Shown: positions 37,895-46,498 of the stretch, piece by piece
How positions within the stretch are numbered: position 1 is the stretch's first letter
Layout of the letters: each line of letters starts with the position of its first letter
DNA from: Acetobacteraceae bacterium
GTDB taxonomy: Bacteria; Pseudomonadota; Alphaproteobacteria; Acetobacterales; Acetobacteraceae
NCBI GenBank assembly: GCA_027451405.1
Contig: DAIDJM010000002.1
Coordinates: 1 to 64,000 of the forward strand
Reading direction: 5' to 3'
DNA length: 64,000 bases
The notes under the pieces: model-generated
Databases searched by the model: none
Told to the model about the DNA's origin: nothing
Seen by the model: only the letters and a program-made list of their open reading frames with translations
Program-made: the position numbers and the translations under genes

Positions 37895-39250
37895 ATGGAC
37901 CAGGCCTCGTCTGAAACGGAACGGATCGCGGGCGCAGGCGGCGCGGCGGTGCTCGAAGCCTTCGTGGTGGACGTGAACGGCATCGCGCGCGGCAAATGGG
38001 TGCCGGCGGACCGCATCGCCGAGGTGATGCGCAAGGGGATCGCGCTGCCGCGCTCGGTCTATGCGCTCGATGTCTGGGGCTGCGACGTGGCCGAGGCGGG
38101 GCTCGCAGTCGGCACCGGCGATCCGGACGGGATCTGCCTGCCCGTTCCCGGCTCGCTCCTGCCGGTGACCTGGCTCACCCGCCCGACCACCCAGGTGCTG
38201 CTGCATATGCAGGAGCGGGACGGGACCCCGTTCTACGGCGATCCGCGGCACGTGCTCGCCCGCGTGCTCGCGCGCTACGCCGAGGCGGGGCTGACGCCGG
38301 TGGTGGCGGCGGAACTCGAATTCTACCTGATCGACCGGCGGCGCACCCCGCGCGATCCGGTCTCGCCGCCCTTCTCCAACGAAGGCCGCTGGCAGGGCTG
38401 GCAGACGCAGGTGCTTTCGATCGCGGAACTGCATAGTTTCGAGCCGGTTCTGGCTGACATCTTCACCGCCTGCGAGCGCCAAGGCGTGCCGGCCGACACC
38501 GTGGTGCGCGAGAACGGCCCCGGCCAGTACGAGGTCAATCTCAAGCATGTGGCGGATGCGCTGGCGGCCGCCGACCATGCCTTCCTTCTCAAACGCATCG
38601 TCCGCGGCGTCGCGCGCCGCCATGGCTGGGACGCGACCTTCATGGCCAAGCCCTATGGCCATCTCGCCGGCAGCGGCATGCATGTCCACATGTCGGTGCT
38701 CGACCGGCAGGGGCGGAACATCATGGCGGAGGCGAACGGGGCGCCGTCCGACGCGCTGCGCCATGCGGTCGGCGGCGTGCTCGCGACCATGCCGGATTCG
38801 ATGCTGCTGATGGCGCCGCACGCAAATTCCTATCGGCGGCTTTGCCCCGGCACGCATGCGCCCACCAACATCACCTGGGGTTTCGACAACCGCACCGCGA
38901 GCGTGCGCGTGATCGTCGCGGGAGAGGCGACGCGGCTCGAACACCGCGTCGCCGGTGCCGACTGCAACCCCTATCTCGCCATGGCCGGGATTCTGGCCGG
39001 CGCGCTGCATGGGCTCGGGCGTGCGATCGCGCCGCCGCCGCCGATCGAGCGCGAGGAACGCAGTGGCCATCCGGAGCTGCCGTTCAACTGGGACGACGCG
39101 CTCGATGCGTTCGAGGCGAGTCCGGTGATGGCCGATTATCTCGGCGCGGACTACCAGAAACTGTTCGCCGCCACGAAATGGCAGGAGCAGAGCGAATTCC
39201 GCCGGCGCGTCACCGACGTGGAATACGACGCCTATCTGCAATCGGTGTGA
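37895..39250 (+). CDS. Glutamine synthetase family protein, gamma-glutamyl-amine ligase-like
   Basis: A 451-residue ligase of the PuuA/GlnT-like branch, shorter and without the N-terminal loop of true GlnA. The catalytic features are present: AAELEFYLI (metal Glu), ENGPGQYEVNLKHVADALAAAD, KPYGHLAGSGMHVHMSV (His of the ammonia/amine site), and PTNITWGFDNRTASVRV. It joins glutamate to an amine using ATP. Its partner is the upstream PuuD-like hydrolase. GTG 37889 is an alternative start two codons earlier. True nitrogen-assimilating glutamine synthetase is unlikely given the context and sequence. Confidence 0.85.
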   Translation: MDQASSETERIAGAGGAAVLEAFVVDVNGIARGKWVPADRIAEVMRKGIALPRSVYALDVWGCDVAEAGLAVGTGDPDGICLPVPGSLLPVTWLTRPTTQVLLHMQERDGTPFYGDPRHVLARVLARYAEAGLTPVVAAELEFYLIDRRRTPRDPVSPPFSNEGRWQGWQTQVLSIAELHSFEPVLADIFTACERQGVPADTVVRENGPGQYEVNLKHVADALAAADHAFLLKRIVRGVARRHGWDATFMAKPYGHLAGSGMHVHMSVLDRQGRNIMAEANGAPSDALRHAVGGVLATMPDSMLLMAPHANSYRRLCPGTHAPTNITWGFDNRTASVRVIVAGEATRLEHRVAGADCNPYLAMAGILAGALHGLGRAIAPPPPIEREERSGHPELPFNWDDALDAFEASPVMADYLGADYQKLFAATKWQEQSEFRRRVTDVEYDAYLQSV

Positions 39251-39344
39251 CGCGGCCCGTCTCCCCGACGGGGCTGCGAGACGAGTTCGTTTCACTTGCG
39301 GCGGCCGCTGCCCGCGGGTTAGGAGGTGGCCGCGAGGTGAAGCG

Positions 39345-41402
39345 ATGAAGGCTCTGAACGTGGGGGTGGCCGAGGTGCTCGGCCGTATCCAGGCCGGCGA
39401 TCGCCACGCCGCAAGCTGGGCCACGGCGCGCCAGGCGCACCCGTCTCCCGAGACCGCGCTCACCGCCTTTCTCGGCTATCTGACCGACGCCGGGGACTGG
39501 CCCGCGCTGCTGGAAATCCTGCAGGCGGCAGCGGCCACGATGCCGGCCGGACGTTGGGATGACGAAGCGCTCCAGGGGCGGCTGCTGCAAGCGCGCGATG
39601 CGGGTGCGCCGGCCGACCTGCTGGTCTGGTGCGAGGCACTCATCGCCGAAATGACCCACAATCTCCCGGTCCTGCTGCATGCCGGCACGCGGCTGCAGCG
39701 GTTGCGGCCCGATCTGGCGGAGGGTCCGCTTTTCGTGGTGCGCGCATTGACGCGGAATTCGCGTTACGATGAGGCCGAGCCGCACGCGCAGGAATTGACC
39801 CGCCGCTTCGCAGATGACTCGCGCAGCTGGCTGGCCGCGGCCGATCTGGCGGAGGCTCAGGGGAACGTCGACGCCGCGCTCGCCGTGTTCGCGCATATGC
39901 GCGAGACTTTTGCGAACCTCGCGGACGGGTATGTCCGGCCACTTGAGCTTCTCAAGAGGCGCAAGCGCCTGGAAGAGGCCGCGTCACTGCTGAAAGCGGC
40001 GCTCGAGGCACGCCCGCAGGATCGCGCGGTGCGCGTCGCGGCAGCGAAGTACTTTGCGGATATTCAGGACCATGAACTCGCCAGCGAGCAATGGCGGGCG
40101 ATTGCGGAAATGGAACCCGGCAATCCGCAATATGCGCTGAACGCGGCAACCGCGCTGATCGGACGCCCGGGCGGCCGAGACAAGCGCTGGCCGCGTGTGC
40201 TCGCGAAGCTCGAGGCTGCGAGCGCGCGCTTTCCAGATCATACCGGCATCCATTCCGCGTTGCTGTCGGCGCTGCGCAACGTCGATCGTGCGGAAGATGC
40301 CGTCCGCCTTGCGCGGGAATGGCAGAACCGCCACCCGGGTCAAATCGCGATCGAGATTGAACTCGCCGAGGCGCTCGGCGATCTCGGCCGCTGGTCCGAG
40401 GCGAGGCGGCTGCTGGACGAATGGCGCCTGCGCGAGCCCGGCTCGGCCCGTGTCGTCACGGCGCTGGCGCGATCGATGAGCGAAACCGGCGATGGGGAGT
40501 CCGCCGACCGTCTGCTGGCCGCGGCGCTTGAGAAGGCGCCCGCGGATTTCGCATTGCATACCTGCCATGGACGGTTGGCGTCCCGCCGCGGTGATTTCGA
40601 GGAGTCGTTGCGCCGCTGGGAGCGCGCGCGGCAATTCCGCCCCGACGATCAGCGAGTCGAGCGGCAGATCAATATGTTGCGCGAGCAACTCGGACTGCCG
40701 GGCCTGGAGACGAAATCGTCCGCCGATAGCGGGCTGTTCGCCGGCTTCATCAGTCTGGGCGGAACGCTCGGGGGCTGCGAGTTCGGTGTCGCGCAACGCC
40801 ATTTCGGCAGCACCGATCTCGGTCTGCTACGCTGGGCGCAGACCAAGGTGGAGCAGCTCCGCGCGGCGTTCGAGCGCGAGTTCGAGGGCGTCGGCGAGGA
40901 ATCCAACACGGTTTTGTCGCTGCGCCGGCGCTCGATCGACGACCAGGAATATGTCACGAGCGACCGCAATTTCGGCATGATCACGCACACTTTCGTGCAG
41001 GTGGAAGACATGCCGGCCGATCGCATGCTGACCCAGACCTGCCGGCGGCTGCGCTTCCTGAAGGGCAAGCTGCTCGAGGATCTGCGCGCGGGCGGGAAGA
41101 CGTTCGTTTTCAAGATCGCTCATCCCACCAGCGACGATGAGATCCGCGCGCTCTTCGCGGCGCTGCGCCGCTATGGCGACAGCGATCTTCTTTGCGTCTT
41201 TCAGGCAGACGATGCGCGTCCGCCGCGTACGTTGCGGGTGGTGGAGCGCGGCCTTTTCGCCGGCTATCTCGGCTATTTCATGGGAAATCCCAATGGCGGC
41301 GTTGGCGCCATCGACCTCGAGGGCTGGAAGTCGCTTGCACTTCAGCTCGCCGCCCTGCCGGACAGCGACCGTTTCGCCGACCGCCTTCCGGCGGCTGCCT
41401 GA
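39345..41402 (+). CDS. TPR-repeat protein with C-terminal DUF1796-like domain
   Basis: A 685-residue protein. Residues about 30-450 are tandem helical TPR-like repeats (for example AALAVFAHMRETFANLADGYVRPLELL and QIAIEIELAEALGDLGRWSEARRLLDEWRLREP). Residues about 465-685 form a separate domain beginning GFISLGGTLGGCEFGVAQRHFGSTDLGLLRWA, with a Cys in GGCEFG and a His in MITHTF. This start resembles DUF1796-type papain-like proteins, but the assignment is tentative. ATG 39345 has GAGGTGAAG just upstream. It lies 36 nt before the FkbH gene, so the three genes TPR-fkbH-ACP form an operon. A scaffold or transferase role on the ACP-bound product is possible. Confidence 0.65.
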   Translation: MKALNVGVAEVLGRIQAGDRHAASWATARQAHPSPETALTAFLGYLTDAGDWPALLEILQAAAATMPAGRWDDEALQGRLLQARDAGAPADLLVWCEALIAEMTHNLPVLLHAGTRLQRLRPDLAEGPLFVVRALTRNSRYDEAEPHAQELTRRFADDSRSWLAAADLAEAQGNVDAALAVFAHMRETFANLADGYVRPLELLKRRKRLEEAASLLKAALEARPQDRAVRVAAAKYFADIQDHELASEQWRAIAEMEPGNPQYALNAATALIGRPGGRDKRWPRVLAKLEAASARFPDHTGIHSALLSALRNVDRAEDAVRLAREWQNRHPGQIAIEIELAEALGDLGRWSEARRLLDEWRLREPGSARVVTALARSMSETGDGESADRLLAAALEKAPADFALHTCHGRLASRRGDFEESLRRWERARQFRPDDQRVERQINMLREQLGLPGLETKSSADSGLFAGFISLGGTLGGCEFGVAQRHFGSTDLGLLRWAQTKVEQLRAAFEREFEGVGEESNTVLSLRRRSIDDQEYVTSDRNFGMITHTFVQVEDMPADRMLTQTCRRLRFLKGKLLEDLRAGGKTFVFKIAHPTSDDEIRALFAALRRYGDSDLLCVFQADDARPPRTLRVVERGLFAGYLGYFMGNPNGGVGAIDLEGWKSLALQLAALPDSDRFADRLPAAA

Positions 41403-41438
41403 TCCGGCCGCGACCGCGCCGAGCCCCACGTACAACGG

Positions 41439-43328
41439 ATGCTGAAGCCGCTTCGCTGGCTGCCCGAAATCCCCGACTGGCGTGCGCAGCTGCGCGCGCT
41501 CGCGCGCCGAGACGGCGATATCTGGCCGGATGCCGTGCGCCTCGCCAATGCGAGGATGGATTTCCTCGCCACCAACGCGCTCGACGAAACAGTCCGCCGG
41601 CGCTGCGGCGCCGCGCCGCCCGCCACCGGAACCAAACCGATCCGGCTCGCGATTCTTGGCGCTTCCACGCTCGCGCATCTGCATGCGGGCATCCGCGTCG
41701 CCGGCCTGCGCCGGAACATCCCGGTCACGACCTACGAGAACGATTACGGCCAGTATTGGCAGGAACTGCTCGATGCGCGATCGGCGCTACATGCTTTCGC
41801 GCCCGACGCGGTCCTCTTCGCCTTCGATGCGCGGCATCTGACGCAAGGTCTGTCTGCGGCAACCGACGCCGCCGGCGCGAACGAAGCGCTTGCCGAAACG
41901 CTCGACCGGATCCGCCGTTGCTGGCGCATGGCACGCGAGGCATTCGGGGCTTTCATCCTGCAGCAAACCGTGCTCGACGTGTTTCCTACGTTGCTCGGCA
42001 ATAATGAACATCGGCTGCCGGGATCGCGTTCGGCTTTCGTCGCTCGTCTCAACGCCGCGCTGCGCGACGCGGCGGAAGAGGACGGCGTCGATCTGGTGGC
42101 GCTCGACGAAGCCGCCCGCCGTGAGGGCATCGGCACATGGCACGACCCGGCGCTCTGGCATCGCTCGAAGCAGGAAGTCACGCCTGCGCAATCACCGGCC
42201 TACGGCGAGCTCGTCGCGCGGCTGATCGCCGCGCGCCAGGGCCGGTCCTACAAATGCCTCGTGCTCGATCTGGACAACACGCTCTGGGGTGGCGTGGTCG
42301 GTGACGATGGATGGGAGGGCATCGTGCTCGGCCAGGGCACGCCGCTCGGCGAGGGGTTCGTCGCAGTCCAGGAATATGCCCGCGAACTCGCGCGCCGCGG
42401 CGTGATCCTCGCGGTCAGCAGCAAGAACGACGCAGCCAACGCGCTCGAGCCGTTCGACAAGCATCCCGACATGCTGCTTCGGCGGGGCGACATCGCGAGC
42501 TTCCGCGCCGACTGGAACGACAAGGCGGCCAATATCCGCGCCATCGCGGACGAGCTCAATATCGGTCTCGATGCGCTCGTCTTCCTCGACGACAACCCGT
42601 TCGAGCGCCATCTGGTGCGATCCGAACTGCCAATGGTGGCGGTTCCCGAGGTGCCCGACGATCCGGCGCTCGTCCCGCAGCTCCTGGCCGATGCCGGATA
42701 TTTCGAAAGCGTCGGCATCACCCAGGACGATCGGGAGCGCGGCGCGCAATATCAGGAAAACCGGGCGCGCGAGCAGCTGCGCGCCGCCTCGACCGATCTC
42801 GAGACCTATCTGCGCGGGCTCGAGATGCGGATGCTGTGGCGGCGCTTCGATCCCGTCGGGCGGCAGCGCATCGTCCAGCTCATCAACAAGACGAACCAGT
42901 TCAACCTCACCACGCGCCGGCACGGCGACGAGGACGTCGCGCGGATGATGGAGGATCCGGACACGATCGGGCTGCAGATCCGCCTGCTCGACCGCTTCGG
43001 CGACAATGGCATCATCGCCATCGTCATCGGCCGGCGCGCCGCGCCGCACGATCTCACCCTCGACACCTGGCTCATGAGTTGCCGCGTGCTCGGCCGCCAG
43101 GTCGAAGCGGCGACCCTCAATCTCGTGGCGGCACAGGCCCAGGCGATGGGGGCCAAACGCCTCATCGGCGAATACCTGCCCACCCAGAAGAACGGTATGG
43201 TGCGAGATCATTACGAAAAGCTCGGCTTCGCGACCGTTCTGCGCGACGAGAACGGCCGCTCGCTGGCGATGCTGGATCTCAGCACCTTTTCACCCATTCC
43301 CACCTTCATCGACGTGACCGAGGGCTGA
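41439..43328 (+). CDS. FkbH-like HAD-IIIC protein
   Basis: A 629-residue FkbH-family enzyme. The N-terminus has an SGNH-like part (RLAILGASTLAHLHAGIRVAGLRR...YENDYGQYWQ). The central HAD domain (about 272-430) has the nucleophile motif KCLVLDLDNTLWGGVVGDDG, SSKNDAANA and FLDDNPFERHLV. The C-terminal part (GIIAIVIGRR...MSCRVLGRQVEAATLN) is GNAT-like. FkbH proteins dephosphorylate 1,3-bisphosphoglycerate and load the glyceryl unit onto an acyl carrier protein; the gene is followed 5 nt later by such a carrier. No polyketide synthase is present, so the glyceryl group may decorate a surface molecule. Confidence 0.9.
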   Translation: MLKPLRWLPEIPDWRAQLRALARRDGDIWPDAVRLANARMDFLATNALDETVRRRCGAAPPATGTKPIRLAILGASTLAHLHAGIRVAGLRRNIPVTTYENDYGQYWQELLDARSALHAFAPDAVLFAFDARHLTQGLSAATDAAGANEALAETLDRIRRCWRMAREAFGAFILQQTVLDVFPTLLGNNEHRLPGSRSAFVARLNAALRDAAEEDGVDLVALDEAARREGIGTWHDPALWHRSKQEVTPAQSPAYGELVARLIAARQGRSYKCLVLDLDNTLWGGVVGDDGWEGIVLGQGTPLGEGFVAVQEYARELARRGVILAVSSKNDAANALEPFDKHPDMLLRRGDIASFRADWNDKAANIRAIADELNIGLDALVFLDDNPFERHLVRSELPMVAVPEVPDDPALVPQLLADAGYFESVGITQDDRERGAQYQENRAREQLRAASTDLETYLRGLEMRMLWRRFDPVGRQRIVQLINKTNQFNLTTRRHGDEDVARMMEDPDTIGLQIRLLDRFGDNGIIAIVIGRRAAPHDLTLDTWLMSCRVLGRQVEAATLNLVAAQAQAMGAKRLIGEYLPTQKNGMVRDHYEKLGFATVLRDENGRSLAMLDLSTFSPIPTFIDVTEG

Positions 43329-43333
43329 CACCC

Positions 43334-43585
43334 ATGAACGCACTCAACGGACATGCCGACATTTATGCGGCGCTGACGGAGATCTTCAACGACGTCTTCA
43401 TGCGCGACGACATGCAGCTGACGCCCACGCTCTCGGCCAGGGATGTGCCGGGCTGGGACAGTTTCAAGCAGATCGAGATCATGGTGTCGGTCGAGGAACG
43501 CTTCGGCATCAAGCTGACGACGAAGGAAATCGACAGCCTGCAGAATGTCGGCGACCTCGTTGCGGTGATTGCAGGAAAGACGTGA
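43334..43585 (+). CDS. Acyl carrier protein, FkbH partner
   Basis: An 83-residue stand-alone carrier protein. The phosphopantetheine attachment Ser lies in VPGWDSFKQIEIMVSVEERFGIKLTTKEIDSL, the canonical D-S followed by helix II. ATG 43334 lies 5 nt after the FkbH stop, so the two are translationally linked. It is distinct from the fatty-acid AcpP by its WDSFKQ form, common in carriers paired with FkbH. It probably carries the glyceryl thioester made by FkbH. Confidence 0.9.
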   Translation: MNALNGHADIYAALTEIFNDVFMRDDMQLTPTLSARDVPGWDSFKQIEIMVSVEERFGIKLTTKEIDSLQNVGDLVAVIAGKT

Positions 43586-43631
43586 AGATGTTGTGCGGAT
43601 ACGATAAGCATCCGCTTGCGGCGGCGGCCGT

Positions 43632-44177
43632 TCAGAACAGGATGAATCTTGGCGTTGTCGCGCAATAGGCCGCGTAGGCCTCACCGAACCGCTCGCGCAT
43701 GGTTGCCTCCTCCGCGCGCATCTTCACGCCGAGCCCCAGGGCGATGAGCGCGGCGCCGGCCCAGGCGCGCGGGGTGCCTTCGGCGATGGCGGTGCCGAGA
43801 AGCGCGAGCAGCAGGCCGGCGTAGATCGGATGGCGGCAGTGGGCGTAGGGGCCGCTGCGTACCAGCTCGTGGTTTTGTTTCACGGTGATCGCGCCGCTCC
43901 AGTTGCTGCCGATCGCGAGTCGGGCCCAGCTGGCGTAGGCGAGCCCGGCGAGCACGAAGAGCAGCGCCATCGGGTGGAAGGCGGGTTTGCCGCAGCAGGC
44001 ATCGAGACGGGCGAGGCCGAGCGGGGCGACGAGGAGCCAGGCGCCGGCCAGGACCGGGACGCCGTGCCGGGCGCGGGAGGCGAGGGATTCGCGCCGCTCG
44101 GCGGGTTTCGTGCGGGCTGCGAGAACGAGCCAGAGCAGGGCCCAGGCGATCCAGAGGGCGCGGATCGCGTCCGTCAC
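43632..44177 (-). CDS. Isoprenylcysteine carboxyl methyltransferase-like membrane protein
   Basis: A 181-residue membrane protein with about four helices and the ICMT/PEMT-type signature near the C-terminus (ELVRSGPYAHCRHPIYAGLLLALLGTAI and MRAEEATMRERFGEAYAAY), which binds S-adenosylmethionine and a lipid-like substrate. Bacterial members are often of unknown substrate. The GTG start at 44177 overlaps the stop of the GT2 gene (GTGA), placing it last in a three-gene operon with GtrA and GT2. It converges with the ACP gene. Confidence 0.8.
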   Translation of the reverse strand: MTDAIRALWIAWALLWLVLAARTKPAERRESLASRARHGVPVLAGAWLLVAPLGLARLDACCGKPAFHPMALLFVLAGLAYASWARLAIGSNWSGAITVKQNHELVRSGPYAHCRHPIYAGLLLALLGTAIAEGTPRAWAGAALIALGLGVKMRAEEATMRERFGEAYAAYCATTPRFILF

Positions 44178-45109
44178 GGGGGATCGAAGGCGGGCGCGGG
44201 GATCGCGAGGTAGGCGAGGCGTTTCATTTCGCGCCGGCCGCGGGCGACGCTGTCGAGGATCAGGCCGCAGGCGAGCGACAGGAAGGACAGCATCACGAGC
44301 GAGGCGGCGACGATCGCGGTGGGCAGGCGCGGCACCAGGCCGGTGCGCAGGAATTCGAGCACCACCGGGATGCCGAAGAACAGGCCGAGCAGGAACAGCA
44401 GCGCGCCGGCGACGGAGAAGAACGGGATCGGACGTTCGTCCTTCACGAGCATCACGATGAGCCGGAGGATGCGGATGCCGTCGCGGAAGGTGCGGAGCTT
44501 GCTGGCCGAGCCGGCCGGGCGTTCGCGGTAGCGCGTCGGGAGTTCGCCGGCGGGCATGCGCAGCTGCAGCGCGTGCACCGTGAACTCGGTTTCGGTCTCG
44601 AAACCGCCTGCCAGGGCGGGGAAGGATTTGACGAAGCGGCGGGAAAAGATGCGGTAGCCGGAGAGCATGTCGCCGACGCGCTCGCCGAACAGGTTGGAGA
44701 CGAGGCCGGTGAGCACCCGGTTGCCGAAGACGTGGCCGGGGCGGTAGGCGGCGCCGCCGGAAGCGGCGCGGGTGCCGGTCACCATGTCGAGCCGGTCGGT
44801 CAGGGCGAGGGCGAGCATGGCGGGGGCGGCGGCGGCGTCGTAGGTGCCGTCGCCGTCGACGAGCACGTAATAATCCGCGTCGATATCGGCGAACATGCGT
44901 CGCACGACATGGCCTTTGCCCTGCAGGCGCTCGCGCCCGACGACGGCGCCGGCGGCGGCGGCGAGGGAGATGGTTTCGTCAGTGGAATTGTTGTCGTAGA
45001 CGTGGATCGTGGCCTGCGGCAGGGCGGCGCGGAAATCGGCGACCACGCCGGCGATCGAGGCGGCTTCGTCGTGGCACGGGATCAGCACCGCCAGGCGCGG
45101 GGCGGTCAT
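44174..45109 (-). CDS. Glycosyltransferase family 2, polyprenyl-phosphate-sugar synthase-like
   Basis: A 311-residue GT2 enzyme of the DPM1/GtrB type. The N-terminal GT-A domain has LAVLIPCHDEAASIAGVV, HVYDNNSTDETI, GKGHVVRRMFADIDADYYVLVDGDGTYD (donor and metal Asp) and SGYRIFSRRFVKSFPAL. Two C-terminal membrane helices follow (FFSVAGALLFLLGLFFGI; VASLVMLSFLSLACGLI). It probably makes polyprenyl-phosphate-linked sugar. Its ATG overlaps the gtrA stop, and a GtrA flippase would turn the product to the periplasm. Confidence 0.9.
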   Translation of the reverse strand: MTAPRLAVLIPCHDEAASIAGVVADFRAALPQATIHVYDNNSTDETISLAAAAGAVVGRERLQGKGHVVRRMFADIDADYYVLVDGDGTYDAAAAPAMLALALTDRLDMVTGTRAASGGAAYRPGHVFGNRVLTGLVSNLFGERVGDMLSGYRIFSRRFVKSFPALAGGFETETEFTVHALQLRMPAGELPTRYRERPAGSASKLRTFRDGIRILRLIVMLVKDERPIPFFSVAGALLFLLGLFFGIPVVLEFLRTGLVPRLPTAIVAASLVMLSFLSLACGLILDSVARGRREMKRLAYLAIPAPAFDPP

Positions 45110-45525
45110 CGAAACACGACGCGGCGGGTGAGCGTGAAGTTCATGAACATGCCGGCAATGGCGCCGGCCGCGACGGGCAGCACGAGGTGCGCGCGGCAGG
45201 CTGGAACGGTGGCGACGAGAGCGCTGTAAGTGCCGCGGTTCAGCACGAAACCGAGCGAGTTGGCAACGAAAAAGCGGGCCCATTGGCGGTGCGGCGCGTC
45301 ATGGGCGTGGTCGCGGTAGGTCCAGGCGCGGTTGAGCGCCCAGTTGATGGTGACGACGATCGCGTAGGAGACGAGGCCGGCGACATAGGGGCCGAGGGCG
45401 GGCGCGGTCAGCGTGACGATCGCGGTGTCGCAGACGAAGCCGAAGACGCCGATGGCCGCGAATTGGGCGAACTGGCGGAGCAGGCGGCGCTGGTCGGGGC
45501 GGAGGTTGGCGAGCGCCTGGGGCAT
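45106..45525 (-). CDS. GtrA-family flippase-like membrane protein
   Basis: A 139-residue protein with four membrane helices in the GtrA pattern (FAQFAAIGVFGFVCDTAIV, YVAGLVSYAIVVTINWALNRAWTYRD, FFVANSLGFVLNRGTYSAL, PVAAGAIAGMFMNFTLTRRVVFR). GtrA proteins move polyprenyl-phosphate-linked sugars across the inner membrane. It is the first gene of the operon, overlapping the GT2 start by 4 nt. The donor sugar is unknown; the GT-C-like and DUF2142-like proteins in this window are possible users. Confidence 0.88.
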   Translation of the reverse strand: MPQALANLRPDQRRLLRQFAQFAAIGVFGFVCDTAIVTLTAPALGPYVAGLVSYAIVVTINWALNRAWTYRDHAHDAPHRQWARFFVANSLGFVLNRGTYSALVATVPACRAHLVLPVAAGAIAGMFMNFTLTRRVVFR

Positions 45526-45583
45526 GCTGGGGTGCGTCTAGGGCGGGATTGCGTTCGCGGGAAGCACGGGGTGGTGGCGGCGT

Positions 45584-45672
45584 GCCTCCGGCGGGCAGGG
45601 CTCTGCCCTGCACCCGCTGGGGCCCTCCGGCCCCAGTGGGGTCCAGGGGCAAAGCCCCTGGCCGCCGGAGGC
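45584..45672. repeat. R1 repeat, fused inverted double copy
   Basis: Two R1 halves in opposite orientation share one central GGGGCC-CTCC-GGCCCC stem and lack the CAGACCCC segments and the spacer seen in other pairs. It looks like a deletion product of an inverted pair, or a strand-slippage fusion. It lies between gtrA and the prepilin peptidase gene. Confidence 0.8.
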
Positions 45673-45680
45673 GCGCCCCT

Positions 45681-46445
45681 TCAGGGCGAAACCGCCTCCG
45701 CGAGCCAAAGCGCCCAGATCGCCGCCGCGAGGCACGGGCCGAACGGCAGGCGCCAATCGCGGCGCAGCTCCGCGCCGCGGAGACGGGCCACCGCGGCCGC
45801 GGTCAGTCCGAGCAAGGCCGCGATCAGTACGATCCGGGGCAGGGCGAGTGTGCCGAGCCAGGCGCCGCCGGCGGCGAGCAGCTTGGCGTCGCCGGCGCCC
45901 AGGCCGGGGCGACCGCGCAGCCGCTGATAGAGCAGGTCGAGCAGGCGGAAGGAGAGGTAGGCGAAGGCTGCGGCGAGCGCGTGGTCGGTGATGAATTCGG
46001 GGGTGAGCCAGAGCGTCTGCGCGAGGCCGGCGAGCAGGAGCGGCAGGGTGAGGGCGTCGGGGAGGGTGTAGGTGCGGGCGTCGATCCAGGCCAGCGCGAG
46101 CAGGGTCCAGGCCAGCGCGCAGCCGGTCCAGAGCGTGGGGCCGGTGACGCCGGTGGCGGCGGCGGAGAGGGCGAGCACGAGGGCGGCGAGCTCGACCCAG
46201 AGATGGAAGCGGGCGATCGGCGCGCCGCAGCCGCCGCAGGCGCCGCGTTGCCAGGCGAAGCTCAGGATCGGGACCATCTCGCCGGGGCCGAGCGTGCGGC
46301 CGCACTGGTCGCAGGCCGAGCGGCTCCAGGCGATCGGGCGGCCGGCGGGCAGGCGCGCGATCAGCACGCCCACGAAGCTGCCGATGAACGGGGCCGCGAG
46401 GAGCGGGAGAATCCATCCGTTCGTTAATCCGCGGAGGGGCGCCAT
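45681..46445 (-). CDS. gspO: Prepilin peptidase (PulO/PilD family)
   Basis: A 254-residue aspartic protease of the inner membrane that cleaves and methylates pseudopilins of type II secretion or type IV pili. It has the two zinc-type CxxC pairs (SACDQCGRTL and GACGGCGAPI), the first catalytic Asp in LAWIDARTYTLPDALTLP and the second in GLGAGDAKLLAA. ATG 46445 is preferred; GTG 46454 is possible. It is divergent from gspE with 53 nt between. No pseudopilin gene, its substrate, is in the window. Confidence 0.92.
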   Translation of the reverse strand: MAPLRGLTNGWILPLLAAPFIGSFVGVLIARLPAGRPIAWSRSACDQCGRTLGPGEMVPILSFAWQRGACGGCGAPIARFHLWVELAALVLALSAAATGVTGPTLWTGCALAWTLLALAWIDARTYTLPDALTLPLLLAGLAQTLWLTPEFITDHALAAAFAYLSFRLLDLLYQRLRGRPGLGAGDAKLLAAGGAWLGTLALPRIVLIAALLGLTAAAVARLRGAELRRDWRLPFGPCLAAAIWALWLAEAVSP

Positions 46446-46498
46446 GGCGGTCACGATGGTGTAGAAGGGCGCGGCAGAACAGGGACCGAGCCAGACGC

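Noticed and set aside
36935-39463. Minus-strand open frame opposite the amidotransferase and glutamine-synthetase-like genes
   Set aside because: It is antisense to two recognised enzymes and has no start signal or domain.
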